57,638 nt of DNA, from assembly GCA_030535425.1 (NCBI GenBank), contig JAUNHQ010000011.1, forward strand, positions 1 to 57,638. Direction: 5' to 3'. Position 1 is the stretch's first letter, and each line of letters begins with the position of its first letter. Source of the DNA: Pseudomonadota bacterium (GTDB lineage Bacteria; Pseudomonadota; Gammaproteobacteria; Burkholderiales; Burkholderiaceae_C). Under the pieces are notes generated by a model. It was not told where the DNA came from. It searched no databases and saw only the letters and a list, made by a program, of their open reading frames with translations. Both the position numbers and the translations under genes were made by a program. Shown here one piece after another: positions 9,539 to 19,045 of this stretch.

Positions 9539-10221
9539 CCGCCCCGGTGCTGCGCGCCATCTTCATGCGCGAGTGGGCGCAGGCCGCGCGCCAGCCGGCC
9601 GATCTGGCCTGGCACGCGCTGTTTTTCGTGGTGGTCAGCAGCCTGTTTCCGCTCTCGCTCAAACCTGACCCTGACACCCTGCGCCTGCTGGCCCCGGGCG
9701 TGCTGTGGGTGGGCGCGCTGCTGGCGGTGCTGCTGGCGTGCGCGCGCATGTTTCAGGACGATTTGCGCGCGGGCTGGATCGACCAATGGCTGCTCACGGC
9801 CGCCGCCACCGGCTTGCCGCTGGCGCTGATGGTGGGCGCGCGGCTGGCGGCGCAGTGGGTGCTGGCCGCGCTGCCGGTGCTGGCCGTGGCGCCGCTGCTC
9901 GCGGTGCAGTTTGGCCTGGGCGCGTGGCCGCTGGCGGTGTTGATGGCCTCGCTGGCGCTGGGCACGGCGGTGCTTGTGCTCATCACCGGCGTGGCGGCGG
10001 CGCTGGCGGGCGGCTTGCGTGCGGCGGCGCTGCTGGTCATCCTGATCGTGCTGCCACTGGCCGCGCCTGCCCTCATCTTTGGCGCCATGGCCGTGCACCA
10101 GGCGGTGCAGGGGCGGCCCGTGGGCGCTGAGCTGTCGCTGCTGGGCGCCATGCTGGCCGCTGGCGCGCTGGTCTGCCCGCTGCTGGCGGCGGCGGGTCTG
10201 CGGGCGGCGGCAGAAAGCTGA
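9535..10221 (+). CDS. ccmB: CcmB-like heme exporter membrane subunit
   Basis: A 228-residue membrane protein with about six hydrophobic segments and the CcmB-type N-terminus (RAIFMREWAQAARQPADLAWHALFFVVVSSLFPL). It partners CcmA in the inner membrane. Its start overlaps the ccmA stop as ATGA. The gene is followed 61 bp later by ftsK, not by ccmC, so the usual System I cluster is absent here. Confidence 0.85.
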   Translation: MTAPVLRAIFMREWAQAARQPADLAWHALFFVVVSSLFPLSLKPDPDTLRLLAPGVLWVGALLAVLLACARMFQDDLRAGWIDQWLLTAAATGLPLALMVGARLAAQWVLAALPVLAVAPLLAVQFGLGAWPLAVLMASLALGTAVLVLITGVAAALAGGLRAAALLVILIVLPLAAPALIFGAMAVHQAVQGRPVGAELSLLGAMLAAGALVCPLLAAAGLRAAAES

Positions 10222-10282
10222 AACCAAGAAAAGCGCCTGCGCGCACCGCTTGCGTTAAGCTTGCCCAACTGTTTTTTTATCC

Positions 10283-12631
10283 ATGGCTTACCCTCTCAAT
10301 ACCTTCAATGCCGACCAGGGCGTGGCGCCGCCGCGTTCCTGGCTGGGCCGTTTCACGCAGGAAGCCGCACTGCTGTCAGGCATGGTGCTGCTGATTTTTT
10401 TCGTGGTGGCGCTGCTGAGCTATTCACCGCAGGACGCGGCGTGGTCCACCTCGGGCGATGGCTCACCGCCGCACAACTGGGCCGGCACGCTGGGCGCCTG
10501 GCTGGCCGATCTGGCCTATGTGCTGCTGGGTTTTTCCGTGTGGTGGTGCGTGGCCGCGGCCTTGCGCGCCTGGCTGGCAGGCGTGGCGAGCTACTGGCTG
10601 GGCGAGCAGCCACGCGCAGCCGCAGATACCGCGCAGGGCAGCGCCTGGGCGCGCTTTGCGGCCAGCCGCTGGGCCTTCTGGGCAGGGCTGCTGCTGCTGC
10701 TGGCGGCCAGCACGGGGCTGGAGTTCACGCGGCTGTACCGCTGGGATGCGGCGCTGCCTGGCTCTGCCGGCGGGGTGCTGGGCGCGCTGGGCGGGCCGCT
10801 GGCGGTCAAGTGGCTGGGCTTTACCGGCTCGGCGCTGCTGGGGCTGGCGGCGGCCATGCTGGGAGCGTCGCTGGCGTTTCGCTTTTCCTGGAGCCAGCTG
10901 GCCGAGCGCATTGGCGCGGCGCTGTACAAGCTGGTGGAGCTGGGGCGCGCGCGCCGCGAGATCGCGCAGGACGTGGCGCTGGGCAAGCAGGCCGCGCGCG
11001 AGCGCGAGGAAGTGGTGCACCACGAGCGCGAGGTGATTGAAGAGCAGCACCCGCAGCCGGTGATGATCGAGCCCAGCCTGGCGCCGGTGGCCAAGAGCGA
11101 GCGCGTGGTCAAGGAAAAGCAAAAGCCCTTGTTCAACGAGCTGCCTGACAGCCCGCTGCCGCAGGTGGATTTGCTGGATGCCGCGCCCGCGCGGCAAGAC
11201 ACGGTGGCGGCCGATACGCTGGAGATGACCAGCCGCCTGATCGAGAAAAAGCTCAAGGACTTTGGCGTGCAGGTGCATGTGGTGGCGGCCGCGCCCGGCC
11301 CCGTCATCACCCGCTACGAGATCGAGCCGGCCACCGGCGTCAAGGGCGCGCAGGTGGTCAACCTGGCCAAAGACCTGGCGCGCTCGCTCAGCCTGGTGTC
11401 CATCCGCGTGATTGAAACCATTCCGGGCAAGAACTACATGGCGCTGGAGCTGCCCAACGCCAAGCGCCAGACCATCCGCCTGTCGGAGATTCTGGGCTCG
11501 CAGGTCTACAACGACGCCAAGAGCCTGCTGACCGTGGGGCTGGGCAAAGACATCGTGGGCAAGCCCGTGGTGGCCGATCTGGCCAAGATGCCGCACGTGA
11601 TGGTGGCCGGCACCACCGGCTCGGGCAAGTCGGTGGGCATCAACGCCATGATCCTGAGCCTGCTGTACAAGGCCGAGCCCAAGGACGTGCGCCTGCTCAT
11701 GATCGACCCGAAGATGCTGGAAATGAGCGTCTACGAGGGCATTCCGCACCTGCTGGCCCCGGTGGTGACGGACATGAAGCAGGCCGCCAACGGCCTGAAC
11801 TGGTGCGTGGCCGAGATGGAGCGCCGCTACAAGCTCATGAGCAAGGCCGGCGTGCGCAACCTGGCGGGCTTCAACCAGAAGATCGACGAAGCCAAGGCGC
11901 GCGGCGAGTTCATCTACAACCCCTTCAGCCTCACGCCCGAAGACCCCGAGCCGCTCGATCGCCTGCCCTACATCGTCGTCGTCATCGACGAGCTGGCCGA
12001 CTTGATGATGGTGGTGGGCAAGAAGATTGAAGAGCTGATCGCCCGCCTGGCGCAAAAGGCGCGCGCCGCCGGCATTCACCTGATCCTGGCCACCCAGCGC
12101 CCCAGCGTGGACGTGATCACGGGCCTGATCAAGGCCAACATTCCCACGCGCATCGCCTTTCAGGTCAGCAGCAAGATCGACAGCCGCACCATCCTGGACC
12201 AGATGGGCGCCGAGGCGCTGCTGGGCATGGGCGACATGCTCTACATGCCCAGCGGCACCGGCTTTCCGCAGCGCGTGCACGGCGCCTTCGTCAGCGACGA
12301 CGAAGTGCACCGCGTGGTCGAATACCTCAAGACCCAGGGCGAGCCCAACTACATCGACGGCGTGCTCGAAGGCGGCACGGTCGATGGCGACGACGGCGCT
12401 TTTGAAGGCGGCGGCGGCGGCGAAGGCGGCGAATCCGACCCGCTGTACGACAAGGCCGTGGAAGTCGTGCTGAAACACCGCAAAGCCAGCATCTCCCTGG
12501 TGCAGCGCCACCTGTCCATCGGCTACAACAAAGCCGCCAACTTGCTGGAGGCGATGGAAAAAGCCGGCCTGGTCAGCGCCATGAACGGGCGCAACCAGCG
12601 CGAGATTCTGGCCCCCCCGCGCGAAGACTGA
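10283..12631 (+). CDS. ftsK: DNA translocase FtsK
   Basis: A 782-residue protein with an N-terminal membrane domain of about four helices (residues 30-210), a short charged linker, and a RecA-like motor with Walker A GTTGSGKS near 443-450 and Walker [13 protein letters not shown] near 563. It ends with a gamma winged-helix domain (about 715-780) that recognises KOPS. It pumps chromosomal DNA at the septum and activates XerCD at dif. The linker is short relative to E. coli FtsK, as is common outside enterics. Confidence 0.97.
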   Translation: MAYPLNTFNADQGVAPPRSWLGRFTQEAALLSGMVLLIFFVVALLSYSPQDAAWSTSGDGSPPHNWAGTLGAWLADLAYVLLGFSVWWCVAAALRAWLAGVASYWLGEQPRAAADTAQGSAWARFAASRWAFWAGLLLLLAASTGLEFTRLYRWDAALPGSAGGVLGALGGPLAVKWLGFTGSALLGLAAAMLGASLAFRFSWSQLAERIGAALYKLVELGRARREIAQDVALGKQAAREREEVVHHEREVIEEQHPQPVMIEPSLAPVAKSERVVKEKQKPLFNELPDSPLPQVDLLDAAPARQDTVAADTLEMTSRLIEKKLKDFGVQVHVVAAAPGPVITRYEIEPATGVKGAQVVNLAKDLARSLSLVSIRVIETIPGKNYMALELPNAKRQTIRLSEILGSQVYNDAKSLLTVGLGKDIVGKPVVADLAKMPHVMVAGTTGSGKSVGINAMILSLLYKAEPKDVRLLMIDPKMLEMSVYEGIPHLLAPVVTDMKQAANGLNWCVAEMERRYKLMSKAGVRNLAGFNQKIDEAKARGEFIYNPFSLTPEDPEPLDRLPYIVVVIDELADLMMVVGKKIEELIARLAQKARAAGIHLILATQRPSVDVITGLIKANIPTRIAFQVSSKIDSRTILDQMGAEALLGMGDMLYMPSGTGFPQRVHGAFVSDDEVHRVVEYLKTQGEPNYIDGVLEGGTVDGDDGAFEGGGGGEGGESDPLYDKAVEVVLKHRKASISLVQRHLSIGYNKAANLLEAMEKAGLVSAMNGRNQREILAPPRED

Positions 12632-12640
12632 GCCGCCGCC

Positions 12641-12666
12641 CAGGCCGCCATGCACCGCGCGGCCTG
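12641..12666 (+). terminator. GC-rich hairpin after ftsK, possible terminator
   Basis: CAGGCCGC (12641-12648) and GCGGCCTG (12659-12666) form a perfect 8-bp stem 10 nt after the ftsK stop. No T run follows directly, so termination here is a guess. Confidence 0.4.
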
Positions 12667-12678
12667 GTCAGGCCAATC

Positions 12679-12735
12679 GCTATTACTTAAATAGCTTAAA
12701 ACCCTTATACAACCAGCGGGAATGCCGTTTTTCGC
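12679..12735 (+). repeat. Dispersed AT-rich repeat, copy between ftsK and lolA
   Basis: GCTATTACTTAAATAGCTT, then AAAACCCTTAT, then GGAATGCCGTTTTTCGC. This is the AGCTTAAAACCCTT subtype, in the same direction as both flanking genes. Confidence 0.75.
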
Positions 12736-12878
12736 TCATATCCCCAAACCCACGCCATGGCGCTGCGCCATGGCCGCCCGGCGTGCGCTTTGCTTTTCTT
12801 GACGATTGCGTCTGAACCTGGCGCGCGCTGGCCGTGTCCTAGCCTGTCATGAACACGTTCATCCCCTCTTTCCCCCGC

Positions 12879-13565
12879 ATGTCCACCCGCATTTGCACCC
12901 GCCTTGCCGGGCGCACCCGCCGGCTGGCTGGCGTCTTGGCCAGCGCCCTGGCCCTGCTGGCAGCGCCCGCCTGGGCGGGCGGGCTGGACAGCCTGGCGCA
13001 GTTTGTGCAGCACACCCGCACGGGCCAGGCCGATTTCACCCAGGCCGTCACCGCCCCCGCCAAGCAGGGGCAGACCGCCCGCACGCGCACGCAAAAAGGC
13101 CGCTTTGCGTTTCAGCGGCCAGGCAAATTCCGCTTTGACTACGCCCAGCCGTTCGAGCAAACCATCGTCGCCGACGGCCAGACGCTGTGGCTGCATGACG
13201 TGGACCTGAACCAGGTCACGGCCCGCCCGCAAGCGCAGGTGCTGGGCCAAACCCCGGCCGCCATCGTGGCCGCCGCCAACGACCTGAAGGCGCTGGAGCG
13301 CGACTTCACCCTGACCGAAGAACCCGATCGCGACGGCCAGCAGTGGGTCAAGGCCGTGCCCAAAACACGCGACAGCCAGCTGCAAAGCATTCACGTGGGC
13401 CTGCGCCAAGGCCCCAAGGGGCCGGAGCTGGCCACGCTGGACATCCTGGACAGCTTTGGCCAGCGCTCGGTGCTCAGCTTCACCGGCTTCGAGGTCAACG
13501 CCAACGTGCCCGCCAGCCAGTTCGAGTTCACCCCGCCCAAGGGGGCCGACGTGCTGCGCCAGTAA
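12879..13565 (+). CDS. lolA: Outer-membrane lipoprotein carrier protein LolA
   Basis: An exported protein of about 228 residues. A signal peptide ends after APAWA, and the mature part has LolA hallmarks: DSLAQFVQHTRTGQADFTQ, KGRFAFQRPGKFRFDY and YAQPFEQTIVADGQTLWLHD. It carries lipoproteins across the periplasm from LolCDE to LolB. An upstream in-frame ATG at 12849 would add 10 residues; 12879 gives a more usual signal length, but neither start has a good ribosome-binding site. In many relatives rarA follows lolA, but here a tannase-like gene does. Confidence 0.93.
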   Translation: MSTRICTRLAGRTRRLAGVLASALALLAAPAWAGGLDSLAQFVQHTRTGQADFTQAVTAPAKQGQTARTRTQKGRFAFQRPGKFRFDYAQPFEQTIVADGQTLWLHDVDLNQVTARPQAQVLGQTPAAIVAAANDLKALERDFTLTEEPDRDGQQWVKAVPKTRDSQLQSIHVGLRQGPKGPELATLDILDSFGQRSVLSFTGFEVNANVPASQFEFTPPKGADVLRQ

Positions 13566-13586
13566 GCGCGGGGCTGCGAACAGGCC

Positions 13587-13636
13587 GCTATCAAACAGAT
13601 AGTTGATAGCGCTTGATGGGAAAGCCCTGCGGGCCG
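13587..13636 (+). repeat. Degenerate dispersed repeat copy after lolA
   Basis: GCTATCAAACAGATAG then TTGATAGCGCTTGA and a weaker right half. It shares the GCTAT/ATAGC core but lacks the terminal T run, so the assignment is tentative. Confidence 0.4.
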
Positions 13637-13684
13637 ATTGGCCATGCGTTTCGGCATCAGCCCTGGCGGTATTACCATGGGGCC

Positions 13685-15247
13685 ATGACACGCCCCACAC
13701 ACCCCTGGCGCTCCGCGCCCTCGCTTGGCGCCGCCCCTGTCGCTCTGGCCCTGGCGGCCGGTCTGGTGGCTTGCAGCCACGGCCCTGGCCCCGCACCGCA
13801 GCCGAACGACCCCCTGGCCTTTGACCCGGCCCGCTACCAGACGCAGCAAGTCACCGTGAGCGGCCAGACCATTGCCGTGCGCGCCTGGGAAAACGTGGTC
13901 TATGTGCGCCAGCCGGTGGACGCCCGCTACCAGGCCATGAACATCTACGTGCCCGAGGCGTACTTTCAAAAAGGCGGCAGCGTCGGCGGCTACACCGCTG
14001 CCACCGCCCCCATCTTCCTGCCCAACCAGGTGGGCGGCTACATGCCCGCGCTGCCCGGCACCGCGCAGCCGCCCACGCAAGGGCCGGGCGCGGGCAAAAC
14101 CAGCACCATCGCGCAGGCGCTGGCGCGCGGCTACGTGGTGGCATCGCCCGGCGCGCGCGGGCGCACGCTGCAAGGCAGCGACGGGCGCTACACCGGCAAG
14201 GCCCCCGCCGCCATCGTGGACCTGAAAGCCGCCGTGCGCTGGCTGCACCACAACGACACGCGCATGCCGGGCGACGCGCGCAAGATCATCTCCAACGGCA
14301 CCAGCGCGGGCGGCGCGCTCTCGGCCCTGCTGGGCGCCAGCGGCAACCACCCCGACTACGCCGCCGCCCTGCGCGCGCTGGGCGCAGCCGAAGGGCGGGA
14401 TGACATCTTCGCCGTTTCGGCCTATTGCCCCATCACCAACCTGGAACACGCCGACGCCGCGTATGAATGGCAGTTCCAGGGCGTGAACGCCTACACCAAG
14501 ATCGACATCCGCATGCTCGACTACCACGTCGAGCGCAAGGAAATCCCCGGCACACTGAACGCCGCGCAGCAAGCCACCTCTGCCGCGCTGGCGCCGCAGT
14601 TCGTGTCCTACATCAACGCGCTGGGCCTGCGCTCGCCCCAGGGCCAGGCGCTCACGCTCAATGCGCAGGGCGACGGCCCGTTCAAGGAGTACGTGCAGTC
14701 TTGGGTCATCGCCTCGGCCCAGCAGCAGCTCGACGCCGGGCAGCGCCTGGCCGACTTTCCCTGGCTGCGCATCCAGGGCGGCAAGGTGCAAGGCATGGAC
14801 TTTGCCGCCTATGCGCGCGCCATTGGCCGCGCCAAAACCCCGCCCGCGTTCGACGCGCTGGACCTGGGCAGCGGCGAAAACCAGCTCTTTGGCTCTGCAC
14901 TGCTCGACAAGCGCCACTTCACCGCCTATGCCACCCGGCACAGCACCGCAGACAAGCCCGCCGAGGCCCCAACCGCCGATGCCACCACCGTGCGCATGAT
15001 GAACGCCATGGCCTACCTGGGCGACGGCCAAGCCACCGCCGCGCGCCACTGGCGCGTGCGCCACGGCACGCACGACCGCGACACCTCGCTGGCCATCCCC
15101 GTGCTGCTGGCCACCGCCGCGCAGGCCCAGGGCCTGTCCGTGGACTTTGCCCTGCCCTGGAACCGCCCGCACAGCGGCGACTACGACCTAGACGAGCTGT
15201 TCGCCTGGATGGCCCAGGTGGCCGCCACCCCCGTCGCGCCGCGCTGA
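13685..15247 (+). CDS. Lipoprotein alpha/beta hydrolase, subtype B tannase-like
   Basis: A protein of about 520 residues starting MTRPTHPWRSAPSLG, with a lipobox LVAC near residue 30, so probably an envelope lipoprotein. The nucleophile elbow GTSAGG lies near residue 205, and a His region, ARHWRVRHGTHDRDTS, near 460 matches the C-terminal catalytic region of subtype B tannases. Those enzymes hydrolyse gallate or similar phenolic esters. The frame extends 24 codons upstream, but the ATG at 13685 starts the signal sequence cleanly. The substrate is uncertain; a feruloyl-type esterase is possible. Confidence 0.75.
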   Translation: MTRPTHPWRSAPSLGAAPVALALAAGLVACSHGPGPAPQPNDPLAFDPARYQTQQVTVSGQTIAVRAWENVVYVRQPVDARYQAMNIYVPEAYFQKGGSVGGYTAATAPIFLPNQVGGYMPALPGTAQPPTQGPGAGKTSTIAQALARGYVVASPGARGRTLQGSDGRYTGKAPAAIVDLKAAVRWLHHNDTRMPGDARKIISNGTSAGGALSALLGASGNHPDYAAALRALGAAEGRDDIFAVSAYCPITNLEHADAAYEWQFQGVNAYTKIDIRMLDYHVERKEIPGTLNAAQQATSAALAPQFVSYINALGLRSPQGQALTLNAQGDGPFKEYVQSWVIASAQQQLDAGQRLADFPWLRIQGGKVQGMDFAAYARAIGRAKTPPAFDALDLGSGENQLFGSALLDKRHFTAYATRHSTADKPAEAPTADATTVRMMNAMAYLGDGQATAARHWRVRHGTHDRDTSLAIPVLLATAAQAQGLSVDFALPWNRPHSGDYDLDELFAWMAQVAATPVAPR

Positions 15248-15354
15248 CGCGGCCCTCGCGCTTTCCCATAGGGAAGCAATGGCCGTTTTGCACCCATCCG
15301 CTTCTTGACCCCGTTCATCGCGCCGCGCAGCGCCGGCAGGTACAAACATGGCCT

Positions 15355-16695
15355 ATGACCGGCACACCGCACCCACCCCGCCCCCGCATTGACATCGCCT
15401 CCGCACCGGCCAGCCTCGCCACGCCAGCCGTGCCCGCATCGTCGCCTGCCCCCGCCCCCTGGCGGCTGGGCATGTTGCTGGCCGCGCCGCACCGGCTGGG
15501 CTTTGCGCTGGCGATGGGGGTGCTGGCGCTGGGCAGCCTGTGGTGGCTGGCCGAGCTGCTGAACCGCCACACCGGCGCGCTGGGGCTACCCGCGCCCGCC
15601 GTGCCGCCCATGCTGGTGCATGCGGCGCTCATGGTCATGGGCTTCATGCCCTTGTTTTTTGCCGGCTTTTTGTTTACCGCCGGCCCCAAGTGGCTGCATG
15701 TGCCGCCTTACACCGCCCGGCAGGTGCTGCCCGCCTTGCTGTGCCAGGCAGCGGGCTGGGTGCTGTGGCTGGCGGGGGCGTACCTGCACGTGGCCGTAGC
15801 CGCAGGCGCTTTGGCGCTGGTCACGGCGGGGCTGGGGTGGATGTACGCCCTGTTCGCCCGCCTGGTGGCCGCCAGCGGCGTGGCCGACCGGGTGCATGCC
15901 AAGGTAGTGCTGGCCGCGGGCGTGCTCAGCACGCTGTGCCTGGGCGCGGCTGCGCTGGCGCTGCTGGCGTCGCGGCTGGACGTGGCGCTGGCGCTGCTGC
16001 GCACGGCGCTGTGGGGCGGCATGGCCGTGACCTATGTGGCCGTGGCGCACCGCATGATTCCGTTTTTCACCTCCAACGCGCTGCCCTTGGTGCAGGCCTG
16101 GCGGCCCTGGTGGGTGCTGTGGTTCATGCTGGCGGCGCTGATCTGGCAAGTGCTGGCGGTGTGGGTGCCGGAGGATTGGGCCTCGGGCGCGGCGCCGGGC
16201 TGGGCATGGCTACACACCGCGGTGCAGGCCGTGCAAGGCGCGGTGCTGCTGTGGCTGGCGCTGGTGTGGGGGCTGGCGCAAAGCCTGCGTATCCGTTTGC
16301 TGGCTATGCTGCATGTGGGCTTTGTGTGGCTGGGGCTGACGCTGCTGTACGGCGCGGCCTCGCAGGCGCTTTGGCTGCTGACGGGCCAGCCGGTTCTGGG
16401 CCTGGGCGCCCTGCATGCGCTGGGAATGGGGTTTTTAGGCTCACTCATGGTGGCCATGGTCACGCGCGTGTCGTGCGGGCACAGCGGGCGTTCGCTGGTG
16501 GCCGATGACTGGGTGTGGGCGCTGTTCTGGGGGCTGCAACTGGCGGTCGTGCTGCGCCTGGCCGCTGCTGTGCAGGGCGCGCCTGCCGGGCTAACGCTGC
16601 TGGCGGCGCTGGCCTGGGCCGCGGTGATGGGGGCGTGGGCGCTGCGCTATCTGCCCTGGTACGGCACGCCGCGCGTGGATGGGAAGCCGGGCTAG
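15355..16695 (+). CDS. NnrS-family multi-pass membrane protein
   Basis: A 446-residue protein with about 12 hydrophobic segments and NnrS landmarks: [53 protein letters not shown] and [21 protein letters not shown]. NnrS proteins are heme- and copper-containing membrane proteins linked to nitric-oxide stress. The true start is the ATG at 15355, since upstream sequence in this frame overlaps the tannase gene in another frame. Its stop overlaps the convergent gluQ stop by 4 nt. Confidence 0.88.
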   Translation: MTGTPHPPRPRIDIASAPASLATPAVPASSPAPAPWRLGMLLAAPHRLGFALAMGVLALGSLWWLAELLNRHTGALGLPAPAVPPMLVHAALMVMGFMPLFFAGFLFTAGPKWLHVPPYTARQVLPALLCQAAGWVLWLAGAYLHVAVAAGALALVTAGLGWMYALFARLVAASGVADRVHAKVVLAAGVLSTLCLGAAALALLASRLDVALALLRTALWGGMAVTYVAVAHRMIPFFTSNALPLVQAWRPWWVLWFMLAALIWQVLAVWVPEDWASGAAPGWAWLHTAVQAVQGAVLLWLALVWGLAQSLRIRLLAMLHVGFVWLGLTLLYGAASQALWLLTGQPVLGLGALHALGMGFLGSLMVAMVTRVSCGHSGRSLVADDWVWALFWGLQLAVVLRLAAAVQGAPAGLTLLAALAWAAVMGAWALRYLPWYGTPRVDGKPG

Positions 16696-17645
16696 CCGTT
16701 TGGCGCGCCTTCTTGCCCTTCTTGGCCTGCTTCGCGCTGCACGGCGTCGCGCCATTGAGCCACCCAGGCAGCCAGCAGGGCGGGAATGTCACAGCCAGGC
16801 GCTGGGCCGGTCGCGCCCGGCGGCACGGCCAGCCCCAGCGCCTGGGCGGCCTGCGCCAGCGCCTGGGCGGGCTCGCGCGTGTTCAGCGGCTGCGCGCCGT
16901 TTTGCTTGCTGAGCTTGTCGCCATCCGCAGCCAGCACCAGCGGCGTGTGCAGGTAAACGGGTGTGGGCAGGCCCAGCGCGCGTTGCAGCAGGATCTGGCG
17001 CGGCGTGTGCTCGGCCAGGTCTTGCCCGCGCACGACGTGGGTGATGCCCTGGGCCGCATCGTCCACCACCACCGCCAGTTGATAGGCCCACAGCCCATCG
17101 GCGCGGCGCAGCACGAAGTCGCCCGCCTGCGTGGGTACGTGCTGCGCCTGCGCGCCCAGGCGGCGGTCTTGCCACTGAATGCGCGGCTGCCCCGCCGCCG
17201 CGCGCACCGTGTGCAGGCGCCAGGCGCGCGCGGGGCGGCCTTGCAGACCGCCGCGTTCAGGCCGGCAGGTGCCGGGGTAAGGCAGCTCGGCGCCGCGCTG
17301 GCGCACCATGCCGCGCGCGGCCTGCGCCTGCTCAATGTCCTTGCGCGAGCAGGCACAGGGGTAGGCCAGGCCACGGGCGATGAGCGCATCCAGCGCCTGC
17401 TGGTACAGCGCGCCGCGCTGCGACTGCCACACGGGCGCGGCGTCGGGCCGCAGGCCGCAGGCGGCCAGCTGCGCCAGGATGTGCTGGTCGGCACCGGGCA
17501 CGCAGCGGGGGGCGTCCACGTCTTCAATGCGCACCAGCCACTGCCCGCCGTGGGCGCGCGCATCCAGCCAGCTGGCCAGCGCCGCCACCAGCGAGCCGGC
17601 GTGCAGCAGCCCGGTGGGCGATGGGGCAAAGCGGCCAAGGTACAT
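16692..17645 (-). CDS. gluQ: Glutamyl-Q tRNA(Asp) synthetase
   Basis: A 317-residue truncated GluRS paralogue starting [17 protein letters not shown], which contains the HIGH-like motif. Cysteines CACSRKD near residue 97 and PYPGTCR near 126 suit the zinc site. The KMSKS equivalent is KLSKQ near 250. No anticodon-binding domain follows, as expected. The enzyme glutamylates queuosine in tRNA-Asp. The frame extends 15 codons upstream, but [12 protein letters not shown] is the conserved family start. Confidence 0.93.
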   Translation of the reverse strand: MYLGRFAPSPTGLLHAGSLVAALASWLDARAHGGQWLVRIEDVDAPRCVPGADQHILAQLAACGLRPDAAPVWQSQRGALYQQALDALIARGLAYPCACSRKDIEQAQAARGMVRQRGAELPYPGTCRPERGGLQGRPARAWRLHTVRAAAGQPRIQWQDRRLGAQAQHVPTQAGDFVLRRADGLWAYQLAVVVDDAAQGITHVVRGQDLAEHTPRQILLQRALGLPTPVYLHTPLVLAADGDKLSKQNGAQPLNTREPAQALAQAAQALGLAVPPGATGPAPGCDIPALLAAWVAQWRDAVQREAGQEGQEGAPNG

Positions 17646-17690
17646 GGGGTGTGCCGCGTCAGGCGGTGTCAGCCTGCACGGGCCTATCAA

Positions 17691-17750
17691 TCAAAAAGGC
17701 CAATCGCGCACATTTGGCAAGGATTTTAAGCTATTTTATTTATAGCTTTT
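17691..17750 (-). repeat. Dispersed AT-rich repeat, copy upstream of gluQ
   Basis: On the minus strand: AGCTATAAATAAAATAGCTT, AAAATCCTT, a spacer with GCGCGA, then TTGGCCTTTTTGA. AGCTTAAAACCCTT subtype, in the same direction as the flanking genes. Confidence 0.75.
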
Positions 17751-17783
17751 CGCTGCATGCCTTGTGGTGCGCGGCCTGGCGGC

Positions 17784-18305
17784 TCATCCCAGCATGCGCG
17801 GCAGCACGTCTTCGGTGGGCTTGCGCCGGTGCCAGAAAGCCATGAACACGTGGCCGATGACCAGCGCCAGCAGCGCCCAGCCCAGCTCGCCATGTAGCGC
17901 GCCGCCCAGCTCCACCATCCACTGCACCTTGTCCTCGTGGGCCTGAAAAAGGGGCAGCCCCAGGGGCGAGAAGGCGCGGCCTGAGCCGTGCTGGCGCAGC
18001 AGGCCAATCAGCGGAATGGCCAGCATCAGCGCATACAGCGCCCCGTGCCCCAGCCGGGCCAGCGCGTTGGGGGCGCTGGGGCGGCGGCGGGCCTGCATCA
18101 GCGCCCAGGCCATGCGCACCAGCGCCAGCACGAACAGCACGCTGCCCACGTGCTTGTGCGTGGGCCACATGAAGGCGTCCAGCGTCGAGTCCTCGGCCAG
18201 CGCGTGCACGGTGGCCGACAGCAGCACCCAGATGATGCCCGCGGCCATGAGCCAGTGCAGAAAACGGCTGACGCTGCCGTAGCGGGTGGAGGTGTCGGGG
18301 TGCAT
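17784..18305 (-). CDS. Cytochrome b561/b6-domain membrane protein
   Basis: A 173-residue protein with four predicted membrane helices. Histidines are placed as in bacterial b561 proteins: SRFLHWLMAAG near residue 15, PTHKHVGSVLF near 50 and LVIGHVFMAFWHRRKP near 155. It should transfer electrons through the inner membrane using two b hemes. AAGGA lies 9 nt before the ATG at 18305; a TTG two codons earlier is unlikely. It lies between yqiA and gluQ on the same strand. Confidence 0.88.
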   Translation of the reverse strand: MHPDTSTRYGSVSRFLHWLMAAGIIWVLLSATVHALAEDSTLDAFMWPTHKHVGSVLFVLALVRMAWALMQARRRPSAPNALARLGHGALYALMLAIPLIGLLRQHGSGRAFSPLGLPLFQAHEDKVQWMVELGGALHGELGWALLALVIGHVFMAFWHRRKPTEDVLPRMLG

Positions 18306-18434
18306 GGGCAAAAATCCTTGGGGACAAGTGGTGCGTGAAAAACGCGAAAGGCATGCGGGCGGGCGCGCAGGTCACATGCAGGTGCCTGCCGCATGCAGCC
18401 GCGCCGCAGCGCGGCAAAGCGGTTTCAGAGCAAT

Positions 18435-19034
18435 CTAGGCGCGGGCAAGTTCCAAAAAATCCAGCACGGCATCGACATGCTGTGCAAAGTCGCTCAGGGC
18501 ATGGTCGCCGCCGGGCAGCACGTGCAGCCGCGTGCCGGCGTAGCGCGCGGCCATCTCGCGCCAGTCCAGTAGCTCGTCACCCTGGGCAATCAGGGCCATG
18601 TAGCGCTCAGGCCGCGTCAGCGGGCCAGCGTGCAAGGCGCGCAATTCATCGATATAGGCCGGCTGAAAGAAAAACCGCTCTTCGGGCTTGTGCCAGGCCG
18701 TTTGCTCGCCAATGTGGGCGGCCAGATCGCGGGCAGGATCAACGGCGGGGTTGATGACCACGGCGCGGCAGCCCATGCGTTCGGCCACCCAGGTGGCGTA
18801 GTAACCGCCCAGCGAAGAGCCGCACACGGCCATCTCGCCCATGCCTTCGCGCGGCCATTGGGCGATGCCGCGCTCGATCAGCGCCGCTGCTTCGGCGGGC
18901 GAGGGCGGCAGCTGCGGGCACCACCACTGCACGGCCGGAAAATCTGCGGCCACACGCTGGGCCATCAGGCGCGCCTTGGCCGATTGGGGCGATGAGCGAA
19001 AGCCGTGCAGGTACAGCAGGTGGGTCGTGGGCAT
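18435..19034 (-). CDS. yqiA: YqiA/YcfP-family alpha/beta-fold esterase
   Basis: A 199-residue single-domain hydrolase. LLYLHGFRSSPQS is at the N-terminus, the nucleophile elbow is CGSSLGGYYA near residue 83, and a C-terminal GGDHALSDF supplies the catalytic His. This matches E. coli YqiA (193 residues), an esterase of unknown physiological substrate. The ATG at 19034 has GAGG at a good distance; a GTG at 19049 overlaps the purT stop as GTGA and is a second candidate. It is likely translated from the purT transcript. Confidence 0.88.
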   Translation of the reverse strand: MPTTHLLYLHGFRSSPQSAKARLMAQRVAADFPAVQWWCPQLPPSPAEAAALIERGIAQWPREGMGEMAVCGSSLGGYYATWVAERMGCRAVVINPAVDPARDLAAHIGEQTAWHKPEERFFFQPAYIDELRALHAGPLTRPERYMALIAQGDELLDWREMAARYAGTRLHVLPGGDHALSDFAQHVDAVLDFLELARA

Positions 19035-19045
19035 GGCCGGGCGCC

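Noticed and set aside
10463-12655. A 730-codon open frame on minus opposite ftsK, rich in His, Gln and Ala
   Set aside because: It mirrors the codon pattern of ftsK in a GC-rich genome, has no ribosome-binding site or domain, and ftsK is certain. Similar long mirror frames lie opposite groEL, tyrS, cca, dsbD and the L2-L3 genes.
14467-15354. In-frame upstream extension of nnrS by almost 300 codons
   Set aside because: This part overlaps the tannase-like gene in another frame and has no membrane or domain character. The NnrS family start fits the ATG at 15355.
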